Of a stretch of DNA of 64,000 bases, positions 44,055-54,759 are shown piece after piece. The translations under genes and the position numbers were made by a program. The DNA is taken from contig CM070918.1 of assembly GCA_036417435.1 (NCBI GenBank), positions 33,673,523-33,737,522 on the forward strand, in the 5' to 3' direction. The notes beneath the pieces were generated by a model that saw only the letters and a program-made list of their open reading frames with translations, had not been told where the DNA came from and searched no databases. Numbering within the stretch: the first letter of the stretch is position 1; each line of letters opens with the position of its first letter. The stretch comes from Inia geoffrensis. Taxonomy: Eukaryota > Chordata > Mammalia > Artiodactyla > Iniidae.

Positions 44055-46260
44055 CATTCGTTAATTCAACAAATATTGAACATACGGGATATGCCAAACA
44101 TTGTTCAAGCCGCAGAGGATAGAGCCATGAACAAAAAAGGGCAAGATTCCTGCTCTTCTGGAGCTTACATTCTAATGAGGGGAAGCCAACAATAAACAAA
44201 GAAAAATATGTCATAATATTTCAGATGGTGATAAGTGCCTTGAAAGAAAAACAAGCAAGATAAAGAATTAGAGAGGGATAGTGCTGTACGTATTATTTCA
44301 GATGGCGCGCACAGGGAAACCTCTCTGACAAGGAGAGCAGAGATTATTTTTGAGTTAAACCTTCCTATTACCCCAATATTTAAAATAGTTAAAAGTGGAG
44401 CTGCTTTGGTGACAGATTAAAAACATAGGAGAGACTGACATAGGTGGGGTGGCCCAGAAGACTTTGCTGGAAAGGTAGCATTTCATATGAGAGCGGAAAA
44501 TAGAGAAGGAGCCAGGCTATGAAAAATAATAACTTTATTTTTAAATTGAACAAGGCAAAAAAGAATTCAAACAGTACAGAAGGTATAAAAGAGAGCATCT
44601 TAATTCCTCAGAAACTAATCTCCTGGCTCAACTGCCCCAAAGGCAATCCTGTTTCAACTTTTGTGTGTCTCCTTCCATGAATACTTTGTATTTCTGTAAG
44701 CTTTTATGGTATCACGGTCTCCATCACGCTTTTAAAATACCGATAATAGCATATTATACCCAACATTCTGCACCTTAATTTTTTTGATTTAAAACTATAC
44801 CTTGGAGATTTCCTCTACTAGCTTATACAGATTTCTTTCCTTCTTACAACAGTTAAGCGGTATTCCACTGTGGAACTTAGTTTCACTCATGCAGCCACTC
44901 TCTTATTGCTAATATTAGCTGGTTTTCATTTACGAATGTGACTCTACCTATTGGATAAATATTAATAGAAATAAGTTTATTAAGTATAGTTACTACATCT
45001 GTTGGATAAATTTCTAGAAGTAGAATTGCTGGATCAAAGAGGATGTGTGTTTTTCATTTGGATGGATATTGAAAATTTGCTCTGCAAAAGACTCATCCCC
45101 ATTTATATTACCTGCCAACTTACAAAGGTACCTCTTTCCTCGAGTCCTTGTCGACAGTGTGTTTTAAAAATATTTTGATCTCTTTGCCAAACTTATTGGT
45201 GAAAAATATCTCCGTGTGTTTTAATTTGCATTTTATTAACTCTACATGAGTTTGAACGTCTTCGTAGGTCTAAAAGGCCTGTTGTCTTTCTAGTTCTTTT
45301 AACTGCCTAGTCAAGGAATGTCATGTTGAGAGGCCTACTGGATGTCTAAGTGGAGACGGCAGGAAGGCATCCAGATGTACATTTTCGAGCTCAGGCAGAC
45401 GTTCTGGGCTGGGGCTAACATTTTGAAAGTCAGTAGTACATAGATAGTACTATAGTACTTAAAACCATGGAATGAATGAGCTCACCTAAAGAGGGAATGA
45501 ACAAAGCGTCGAGAAGGGATTGGAGGACTCAGCCCTAGGGGCACTCGTACATCCAGAGGTCGGGTGCAAAAGCTGGGTCAGCATAAGATTGAGGAGCAGC
45601 TAGGAGGGAGGGGAGCAGGCGGGAGGCAGAAGGTGCCAAGAGGAGAGAGTGGTTCAGGAGGGACCAAGGGGTCAACCACGAAGCCAAGGAAGAGAAGGAG
45701 CTAAGTACTCGCTTCATTTGATAACATGGGGTTACTGATAAACTTGAGGTCAGGCTCGGTGGAGTGATGGCAAAATCAACTTGGACTTGATTGAAGAGGT
45801 GGAGTCGGGGCTTGGAGGTAATACTTGCAAGATATTTTGCCAAGATGGGAATTAGGGAAACAGGACATGGTTGGGTAGAGATGAGAGATCAAGGTAGATC
45901 TTTTGGGTTGGTTTGGTTTGGTTTATTTTTTTGAGATGGGGGATATTGAGGAAGTGTCATTGCAGGTGGGAATGATCCAGGAGAGAGGGGTTGTTGATGC
46001 GTGTGAGTATGTGTAGCTGGAAGGGCAGACTCTTAGAAGGGGAGGGATTCTGGACACGAGCGGAAGTGGCCCCCGGTGGGAGGAAAGACATGTCTGCTAC
46101 TATATCTTGAAGTAAGACAGAGAATGGGTTTCAAACCTAGGCAACTTTGTGGGTTGTGGGTGGTGGGAGATGAGACAGCATGAATCTGGTTGCTTCCATT
46201 TCCTCCGTAAAGAAGGAGGCAGGGTCTTCAGCCCAGGGTGAGGGGAGAGGGAGCGATACA
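44055..46260 (-). repeat. Long L2 LINE, split by an L1
   Basis: It starts with the antisense 3' terminus 'aattcaacaaatattgaaca' and 'ctggagcttacattctaatg'. After the L1 (44520-45310), blocks such as 'gactcagccctaggggcact' and 'gggaatgatccaggagagag' continue further into the element. It ends around 'gaaggaggcagggtcttcag'. No intact frame. Confidence 0.65.
44520..45310 (-). mobile_element. Old L1 3' end inserted in the L2
   Basis: 'Acagtacagaaggtataaaa', 'caacattctgcaccttaatt', 'gtagaattgctggatcaaag' and 'tgttttaatttgcattttat' are antisense L1 3' landmarks in order. The element resembles the L1 at 34960. Confidence 0.75.
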
Positions 46261-46399
46261 AAAATCTACTATCAAGAAGCAAGCATGAAGCAGGCATCCC
46301 ACCAAGCAGAGCAGGGCCTTCTCCCGGGAGCAGAGATGGAAGTGCCAGGCTTGTTTTAATGCCTTGGAGCCTTGCCTAACTTCAGGCAGCTCTGCAGCT

Positions 46400-46800
46400 G
46401 AGAAGTAAATCCAGAGGCTTTGTGTTGTACAGGGTGGTTAATTTTGAGGTGTCCGATCTCGACACTGTTCATGGAGTTATTTATGTCTGAGATGATGAAA
46501 ATTCCCTCCTCCCACTTCTAGGCCCCTAAAAAGTGTGGAGAAGTGGCCAAAATACCAGCCTGCGTTCCTGGGTCGTGTGGATTACCGCTGTCACGGGCGT
46601 GTTTCACGCCCCCATCCATCTTCAGCCCAGACTCCCCAGCTCACGCCTGTCAGGACGGGACATTGACCCCTGCTGAGGCCGGGTTCCCGGCTTTGGGCAC
46701 CATGTGGAACTGAACACAGCTTGCGAGCAAGTGCTTTTAATAAGCGTCAAGTTCCCCAGTTTCTTCCCTTTCCTGGCCTCCTTCTTATCGTCTAAAGACA
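46400..46800. promoter_or_regulatory. Candidate conserved non-coding island
   Basis: Repeat-free with 'agttatttatgtctgagatg' and retained CpG ('gtcacgggcgtgtttcacgc'). A weaker call than the 48.7 and 51-53 kb islands. The tail 46801-47044 is unclassified. Confidence 0.32.
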
Positions 46801-47044
46801 GCAGACCCCGGCCCCCACTGAGCATGGGATATGGTTTCCTACCTAAGCACACACTCGCCGCCGCGGGATGGGGTATGTCCCAAGTCCACGGGGGTCCTGG
46901 GCGTGTGGTTTTGTGTTACTCCATTCCGCACTGACGAGATTCAGGATCCTATTTTCGGGAAAATCCTATTCAAGGAAAAGTATGGGAGGAGACTTGTCTG
47001 AGACCTCTCCACGCGCACCCCGCCATCCTGGCTCTTTCCAGCTT

Positions 47045-47530
47045 TGCCATTTTGACAAAGTCCCCTAACCTCACTGGATCTGTCTGCTCATCTGTAAAAT
47101 GGAAGCAATTATATCTGCCTTGACTATCTACTGTAGGCTTGTGTGAAATTTAAATGAAAGAAGGAGTGCAAAATTGCACTTCCATCAAGGATTATTTTTA
47201 TTTATTTATTTTTGTGTGTGTACGTGTGGTACGCAGGGCTCTCACTGTTGTGGCCTCTCCCGTTGCGGAGCATAGTCTCCGGACGCGCAGGCTCAGCGGC
47301 CATGGCTCACGGGCCCAGCCGCTCCGCGGCATGTGGGATCTTCCTGGACTGCGGCATGAACCTGCATCCCCTGCATCGGCAGGCAGACTCTCAACCACTG
47401 CGCCACCAGGGAAGCCCTATTTTTATTAAGTATCTCTCCATCCCCTGCTATCTCCCTCATCCCGAATACAGAGTGTCTAGCAGAGCCTGGCACATCCTAA
47501 ATGCTCAATATATGTTTGGGGGAATTGATG
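47045..47530 (+). repeat. MIR SINE, split by a CHR-2 SINE
   Basis: The left part has 'acaaagtcccctaacctcac' and 'tgctcatctgtaaaatgg'. The right part (47450-47530) has 'cagagcctggcacatcctaa' and 'atgctcaatatatg'. Together they follow sense MIR order around the SINE at 47203-47418. The right part could instead be an L2 end. Confidence 0.65.
47203..47418 (-). mobile_element. CHR-2 SINE, deletion-type short form
   Basis: Canonical body, but the tail is a mixed T/GT-rich run. A 10-base duplication 'tatttttatt' flanks it (47193-47202 / 47419-47428), weak because of its low complexity. Confidence 0.93.
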
Positions 47531-47594
47531 GATGAACAGAAGGGGTGAATGTGTTGGCAAGTAAACCTACATACATCATAACGGTTGTAATTAA

Positions 47595-47825
47595 TCAGCA
47601 CTTAATAGGTGCAGGCATCTGGTAAGCATTTTACAACATGAGGTCATTTATTCCTCACTGGCGGTAGACGGTCATGATCCCATTCTACAGATGAGAAAAC
47701 AGAGGCCCAGCAAGATTGAATTACTTAAGAGAGGTCTCCTACCATGTAAGAGCTGGAGCAGAGACTTGAACCTAGGACTTTCTGGTTCCAGAGGCCGTGC
47801 TCTTGACCACTGTGGTGTCATACTG
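47595..47825 (-). repeat. MIR SINE
   Basis: 'Cattctacagatgagaaaac', 'agagacttgaacctaggact' and 'ccgtgctcttgaccactgtg' give nearly full-length antisense MIR. Confidence 0.88.
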
Positions 47826-48689
47826 TGTGTGACAGCAGAGGCGCCCACTTAGAAAACGCCACTGATGCCCTGTGCTGAATTCATTCACACTCTCGTGGGG
47901 CTCAAAGAGTGTTACCTCTGTGTCAAAGGTTGGCTCCTGAGAGCATTCATAAACATGGCTTGAGTGAGTAAATAAACTGCTTTCTGTTCAAAGGAAGAGG
48001 AAATGGTGTTTTGTGTGGGTGTACCTGGGGCCACCATGCTGGTTTGGACGCGACCCAGACAGGTGGGCTCAGCCATCCCGTGTCTCTAGCTGTCTCAGTT
48101 CACCTGGCTGGCATAGAGAATGCAGCAGGTTGAGCCACCAGAACGGATTCCCTGCTGCCCATCCCAGAACAAGAAGAACTGGGATTGAGTAGGGATCCTT
48201 GGCTTTTGTACGGTTTTCTTCTTTGTCTTGGTTGCGAGTGGGATGGGATATAGGAACAGTGGCCTTTGTATCTCCTGTCCTTCTGACTCTTGGCTCCTTG
48301 GGGCTGTTAGCTACGCGAGGTGGCCCATCAGATGAGGCAGTAGGACGTGCCTGTCTCACTGAGACCCTTGGCTGAGCTTCTGGGCATTGGCTCCTACTGG
48401 CTGGCTGGTCTCTGCTCCCATTCAGCCACTACTCTCCAGCGGATGCGGCAGAGGAAGCAGGCAGGGGTTTGTCTTCCTCAACCTTCCTCTGGCCTTTAGA
48501 GAATAAAGGGCTTTACCCCGTGAAGATGGGGGGTTGGCTCTAGAGAGAGCCCGGGGAGCTGAGATCTGAACTTGGGCATAGCCGTGCAGTGGGGCTGGAT
48601 TCAGGGGAGATGGGACAATTTTTCTCCATCCCGGAATGACGGCCCCACTCAGCCGGCGGCGGGCGTGCACTCTTGTGTACTCTGCTGGC
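47826..48689. other. Unclassified GC-moderate DNA
   Basis: About 860 bp without a recognised repeat or exon. Minus-strand open frames at 48069-48359 and 48422-48670 have no known domain. Confidence 0.4.
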
Positions 48690-49430
48690 TGGCTGCTGTC
48701 TCGTTCTAATAAATTAAATCTGTTATATCATCACTGTTATATTCCTGAGACGAGCACTTCCAAGGCAGATTAGAAAGGAACTTAAGGGGATTAAAAGCTT
48801 CTCTTAGTGAAAAACAATGTTTCAGTTGGGAAATCCATTTACCAATATGAATTTCAGCAGAAATGCATGTTTTCTTTAATGCACTGCTACTGCTCAAAGA
48901 AAGCGGCATTTCTCCCCACGTCTCCGTCCTCTGTTTTGCATAAGTTATAATGTGGATTCTGTTGAGCGTAGCAAGCCTCTCAGGGAGATTGATGGCTTCC
49001 ATAAAGTTGCACAAAAACATTTCTCCTTTGTTCATGAGGGAAAAGAAAAGTGTCTAATGGATTTGGAGTATTAAAAGAGTATTGGTTTATACTGGAAACC
49101 GGGGGAAGTCTAGGAGTAAATACAGACACCAGAGGAAATGGATTAATTGGAGATGGAAACAGTCAATTCTCAGTTATCTGGATGTGACTTATCTGCAAGA
49201 AGTTTACAAAAGGAGGGGAAAGCATCCCAGTGCTTCAGCAACCCTGTCCGGCTGTCTATCACTGTGTCTACTCAGGGAATTGAAAGCCATTTTAATAACC
49301 TGGGCCCAATATAATTTGGAAGGTAATTCTGCTGCCGTAGCTATAAAAAAAAAAATCATGAAGGCGATCCAAAGGATATGTAATTAATTTTTTTTCTATT
49401 ACTCACAAGTTGGGATTCTCTATACCATTA
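48690..49430. promoter_or_regulatory. Strong candidate conserved non-coding island
   Basis: About 740 bp, repeat-free and AT-rich, dense in homeodomain-, POU- and SOX-like words ('tctaataaattaaatctgtt', 'aaacaatgtttcag', 'gaaatgcatg', 'tggattaattggaga', 'atgtaattaatt'). Frames on both strands are short and not splice-bounded. Enhancer function is inferred. Confidence 0.5.
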
Positions 49431-50299
49431 GAAAGTTGACTTCACTTAAAATCATGAGCTGGTTCCCAAAAGCCAATGTGGACATCTTACCTCAGGGGGT
49501 TAGAAAACTTAGGGCACCTGCTGGGTCAGGCCCCAGCACTCAGTGGCAGAGAGATGATCTCTCCGGGAGGCTGGTGGGCCCTGCCTGTAGAGCTGCTGTC
49601 TGGATCCATTATAAGTCGGTGCCTGGACCAAGTGCCGCCTGTTGGGTTTGGCGCATTAGCGAGTGCTGGTCTGTTCTAGGTGATTCTCGGGAATCCCTGG
49701 GGGTGGCGCGTGCGAACCCTGCTCCCACTGTGCCCCATGGAGCTGGGTATCTGTGACCATGGCCATGTGTGGAAAACCCCTCCCTGTCATTTAATGAGAC
49801 TGTTCAGAGTGACGGAGAGAGCTCTTCGGGTGGCCAAGGAATTAGAAACCCATTCATGCCAGCTCAAGTCAGAGGAAGTTTTGCTGTAGGGATGCAACCT
49901 TCAAGCATCTAAGGCAACGGAGAGCAGCTGGGGCCAGAGAGTGTCACGGACCAAAGCTCCTCCCTCCCTCCCTTCCTGCTTTCCTACCTTCCTTCCGGCT
50001 CCTCTTTCCTTTTCTCTTGCCTCCTTTTGCTCTTGCTGGAAGTGAGGCCGAGCCAGAGTCTCTCCGAGTTCCAGGCCTCAGCCGCACATCTCCCTGCTGC
50101 CCCCCCGTTAGAGGTGAACACTATCTCTTCTTCCCCAAGCCAGGACCTTCCTCGTGCAAAGCTCCTCAGGGGTCCCGCATTTCACCACGCAGACACTCAT
50201 TTTGTCCGTACCATGCTGGTGCCACAGCTGTTAGAAGACTTTGCCTCTTAAGAGGAGAAGCTGAACTTCAGAGTTCACTTTCCTAATTTTCGGCTTTAA
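49431..50299. other. Unclassified DNA with a pyrimidine tract
   Basis: No repeat family or exon. A C/T-rich tract at about 49958-50037 ('cctccctccctcccttcctg') is low-complexity. Overlapping open frames are judged non-coding. Confidence 0.45.
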
Positions 50300-50548
50300 T
50301 AAATACCAATATTTGCTCACTGTTATTGGGTGCTAACTAGTGCCAGGTACTGCATTGAGCACTTGACATGGACTAGCTTGTGAAGCCTCTCAACAGCTCC
50401 GAGAGCTGGGTGCTACCACCAGCCCACTTCAAAGCTGGGAAAATGAGGCTCAGAGACGTTTAGTAACTTGCCTAAGGTCACACAGCTGTATATGGAAAAG
50501 CAAGATCTGAACCAAGGATCTAGAGTCCATGCTTTAACTGCAACATTA
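50300..50548 (-). repeat. MIR SINE
   Basis: 'Tgctaactagtgccaggtac', 'aaaatgaggctcagagacgt' and 'ttgcctaaggtcacacagct' form near full-length antisense MIR. Confidence 0.88.
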
Positions 50549-50701
50549 TGGGGCCTTAATGATCTTCTAACTGGAGTCCCTGTGTGTGACTTCATCAAAG
50601 GCTGCTTCCAGGTTGAAAACGTCAGCCTCCAGCCCAAGAAGCCAGTTTTCTACAACCACATGGATGGAGGTGAAAAGAGTAGATTAAAAATGATGTATTG
50701 T

Positions 50702-51023
50702 AGGGGCTACCCTGGTGGCGCCGCGATTAAGAATCCGCCTGCCAATGCAGGGGTACACGGGTTCTAGCCCTGGTCCGGGAAGATCCCACATGCCGCGGAG
50801 CAGCTAAGCCCGTGCGCCGCAACTACTGAGCCTGCGCTCTAGAGCCCATGAGCCACAAATACTGAAGCCTGCGTGCCACAACTACTGAAGCCCGTGCGCC
50901 TAGAGCCCGTGCACCGCAACGAAGAGTAGCCCCTGCTCGCCGCAACTAGAGAAAGCCCCCGCACGGCAACAAAGACCCAATACAGCCAAAAATGATAAAT
51001 AAATTAAATAAATAAAAATTTTA
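50702..51023 (+). mobile_element. CHR tRNA-Glu SINE, long form
   Basis: Perfect 16-base duplication 'aaaaatgatgtattgt' at 50686-50701 and 51024-51039. Head 'ggctaccctggtggcgccgc', repeated 'caactactgaagcc' units, and an A/T-rich tail. CpG-rich, so fairly young. Confidence 0.97.
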
Positions 51024-51229
51024 AAAAATGATGTATTGTGAGCTGATGCTTGGGATTCTAGCCTCTGTGGGATTTCTTACCTGTGTTGCTGAGAATCCTC
51101 ACCCCGCCTCACAGACCCCCTCACCCCCAGGGTTCCCCTCCCCGGGCTACCACACATCCTCAGCATCCTGCTGGAAAGCCTGGTGCTAAAATATTGCTCA
51201 ATTTTAATTATACTTCCAAGCACCTTGCT

Positions 51230-52340
51230 GTCAGCTGCCCTTCTGAAATTGTTTTAATTGAAGTTCCATGAATCCTGGCGAGTTCAGATGGAGTTCATCT
51301 CTAAAGCCCATCCTGATTTCATTAAAGATTTGATCTTTCTTTTTTCACCAATAAAACATTTATTATCGTTATCTGTTTCGTAACCATTTTCTTTCTCCAA
51401 AGAATTGGGGTGGGGAGGGGGGAAATCAACCTCGTCTTCATGCCAATAAAACAGAGGAATCATCCGTAGATTTTTCTGGCACACAAGAGCAGTAACATTT
51501 TTTTTTGTAATTATTTTCCTTTTAAATGAAGGCACTCCTCATTCAAGAGGATTTTTAAGCCTATAGGAGAGGATATTTATGAATTAACTACACACCGGGC
51601 TTAGGAAAGAATCATCATCCTAAATATAGGTCTTTCCACCCCTGGCCCCCGGTTGAGGAGGTGTCAGTGCTGTTTTAATAGCAGCAGAAGCAGAGATGGC
51701 TTTCTAACTCTGTCTCCCCGCCTTCCACTCAGGGGAGGTAAATTTTAGGAAACGAAGTTATGGAGGAAAAATAAAACCATACCGCAAAGTATCTTGTTGA
51801 CCCCTGAGTGCTTATAATTGACAGTTAATTACTATTTAATCATCGTTGCCCAGTCTTGGCCGGGATCACAATTTACACCCAGGAGTCTGTTCACAGTCTT
51901 CTGTGTTTGTGATTATCTGCTCCACGATGTTCTTAGCAAACCCAATACCTGTCTCCTGTTTGGCGGATTTGAGTCACAATGTTTTTGTTAAGATTTCAGC
52001 TGCAGTTCCTTCTAGATCTTTGTTTCATGTATGTAATATACTTAAAATGCACTAAATGACAGTTTATAATATCATTATCTACAGTTAAAGATATTATAAC
52101 TTCAAAAATGAACAGAAAGTGTAGCCATATGTGGAAATGGTCTATTTTGTGCCCTTTTAACCTCTCTCCCTTGTAGCTTCGGCTGGACCAGACAGGCAAC
52201 AGGACGAAAATCATAGGTCTGCAAAATCATTTTGCTATTTTAGCCCACAGTTGTCATGAAAGGAAACTGGATTATTTGGACAGTAAATAACAACTGAGGG
52301 CTAATTTATTTGGCTTTTTTCTCTTTTTATCCGTCTCTCT
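51230..52340. promoter_or_regulatory. Candidate conserved non-coding cluster
   Basis: Repeat-free and AT-rich. The core 51790-52330 contains a MEIS-type TGACAG directly joined to TTAATTA (51819-51831), 'actatttaatcatcg', and many TAAT/ATTA cores. Positions 51040-51229 before it are C-rich and unclassified. Confidence 0.48.
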
Positions 52341-52428
52341 TTTATTTTGGTACCGGGTTCCAATATGTTCTTTATTACATGGTTTGATAATTCAAGGATG
52401 GCTCAGCAGCCCTGCTGCCCTGCCACCG

Positions 52429-52460
52429 CCCCTCCCCCCCACCCCCACCCCCACCCCCAG
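52429..52460 (-). other. Potential G-quadruplex / C-rich tract
   Basis: Five C-runs of 4, 7, 5, 5 and 5 are separated by single bases on the + strand, so the minus strand has consecutive G-runs with one-base loops. It sits between two islands. Confidence 0.8.
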
Positions 52461-52464
52461 TGAC

Positions 52465-53590
52465 ATGGGAGTTGATTTAAAACTTCACTCTGAACAGCCC
52501 TGGGGTTATTAGGAACAGTGTGGATGGAGTATGGATTAGGTTTAAAAGTAATAAAAAAGTGGACCTGTTGGTTAGGTGAAAAATTCACTATCAGATTCCT
52601 GAGTGCAGGGTTCCTTTTCATGTGCAAACGGTACTAAATGAAGCATTTAATTCAACAAATCCAGAGTTCTGATCCGCCAGAAATAGAGACTGGGTTAGTT
52701 CAATTTGTAACAAACGATCTCCGTATGATCAAAGTTCTGAGCGCTGATTTCAACATGCTGCTTAAATTAGCCTAACACCAAAGTCTTTGGCTCGGAGACA
52801 GTATTTGGAATGTCTTACCAGAGGAGAAATTCCTTCTCACACATGGTTCTAATATGCCATGCCAGCTTTGCTTTTTAATGGGCTGACAAGGAGGCGCGGT
52901 GCTAACTTTTCTGACTCCAGAAAGTTCTTGTGCTGTCACCCGCAAACCAGCTAGGATAATTTTTCCTTGGCTTCCTTATTAAAGGCTGAATGAAGGGATT
53001 GTGTGGCTTTCTTAATGTCACTTGGTCTGTTTGCCATAAATTCAGGCGTTCATGATGAAAGCTGCACTTAGATTTCGCTGGGAAGTGGAATCAAGGAGAA
53101 TGAACCCAGGTTCACAATAAATAACTAAGCGTGAGTTATTAAGTGAATTTCATATACCAGGGCCTTATTACATCAGCAGTTTAGATAATGCCTTCTGAAA
53201 AAATCCATCCATGTATTTCACGGCCAAGGTGCAGAGAGGCGCGGTATTCAGAGGGCGCCAAGGTGGACAGACAGAGCCAGCTCGGGCGAGAATGGAATAG
53301 GCGGTATTTGAAAAATAATATAATATTTACATTTTTGCATGCTGTTTGCCTTTTTAGCTCAGCAGGGAGACCAGCAGTCCTGTTGGCCAACATGACCTGC
53401 ATCGCTGCAGGCTTCCTGCCTGCGATTGTTTGTTTTTTTGCAGAAGGAAGACTGGGGCTTGTTTAGACTATGAACCTAATTTTAGAGGATGATAATTATG
53501 TTGCTTCTAAACCACATATTTTCCAGAATTTGCTGCCCCATGAAAATAACTTGCATGTGTATCCAGCCTGGCTGGCAGCCAGCCTGATGG
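52465..53590. promoter_or_regulatory. Strong candidate conserved non-coding cluster
   Basis: More than 1.1 kb with no recognised repeat. It contains 'tgcttaaattagcc', 'aatgaagcatttaattcaac', 'cttattaaaggctgaatgaa' and a CpG-retaining patch at 53220-53305 ('gaggcgcggtattcagaggg'). It is the longest repeat-free stretch of this texture here. Confidence 0.5.
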
Positions 53591-54139
53591 CCAGGGTCTG
53601 GTTCTCCGTGTCATCCTGGGGGGACTCCCAGGGACCAGGATGGGGTGGCCTGGTGGTGGAAAGGGCTTAGTTTGGGGAAGCAGGAGAACTGGGTTTGGGC
53701 TCCACCACCCTTTTGGGTCTTGGGTCGGTCGTATTGCTTGCAGGGTAGCATTTTGCAGAATATCAACCCCTTGACACGCTCTGCAGGATGCCTAGATCAC
53801 ACAGGCTTGGGACTCTCTGCCAGCTACCTGCTTTTACTTGTGATCCACCATGCACATGGACTCATCTTCCATGTCGTCTTTAACCTAGCTCCATCCTACC
53901 TACCCTTCAGGTCTCTGATTCTCAAATACACCATTTCTTTATGGTATAAACCATGATCGTAGTCAATCTGCCAATTACTTGGGAAGTCATTTGATGACAT
54001 GAGTGTCCACTCAAGGCTAACCTCTTGAGAGCGGTGCTATCTGTTTTGTGATGAATTGATGCTTAGCCCAACGTGCTGCTTTGATGATTTGGGAAATTAC
54101 TGAATGAAGACGGTGCTCTTACACGTTCATGAACATTCA
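53591..54139. other. Unclassified DNA
   Basis: 'Gagaactgggtttgggctcc' near 53685 may be a worn MIR. The rest is unrecognised. Confidence 0.4.
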
Positions 54140-54275
54140 ACTCAGCTTGGAGGATCCCATTAAAATGGAGGTTCTGATTCGGGTTGTAGGTCTGGAGGGG
54201 GGCCTGAGAGTCTGTATTTCTAACATGTTACCATGTGAGGCTGAGGTTGTTGCCTTTTGAGTAGCAAGGAATTTA
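54140..54275 (+). mobile_element. MER5-type hAT fragment
   Basis: 'Taaaatggaggttctgattc', 'gggggcctgagagtctgtat' and 'ttctaacatg' followed by 'ttgagtagcaagg' match the MER5 group. Non-autonomous relict. Confidence 0.6.
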
Positions 54276-54759
54276 AAATTTGTGTTGAATCCTAAATATA
54301 ACAAACTCTGTTTACTCTTTCCTGGTGGAGCACCTAAGTGACATCTATGGGCTGAGTGTTAGTTTATTTGTCTATAAAATGAACTAAACGCTCTTTAAGG
54401 ATCCTTGCAGCTTAAAACATTACAGTCTTTGGCTGTGTTGCTGTGAAATTGTTGCTGAGTCTGTTCTGGGATGGGGGAGGGGGTTTCCCCTAGCACATGA
54501 TCTTATGAGGTACATGCAAAGTTCAGTGGGGGACCAATGGTCGTCAAGAGGGGTCTGGGCTCAGCCTGGCTGAGCTCTTTCAGACTCAGTCATGGCTCCA
54601 AGTGAGGCAGCTAAGTATCTGCTGGTCACAGTTGGAGAGCCGCCCCTTCCTACTTCTCTGAGTTGGGAGTGAGAGGTTGGGGGGATGGAACATTCCATAT
54701 GTTCTGCGCTCAGGATGATACAGATGCAGAGAATTAGGGGAAACAAGGATGGAGCTGGC
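54276..54759. other. Unclassified DNA with possible worn SINE
   Basis: 54345-54425 ('atttgtctataaaatgaact') resembles the 3' part of a MIR-like SINE. The rest is unrecognised. Confidence 0.4.

Noticed and set aside
47261..47418. CpG-rich patch as a CpG island
   Set aside because: The CpGs belong to a comparatively young CHR-2 SINE. The same pattern occurs at each young copy.
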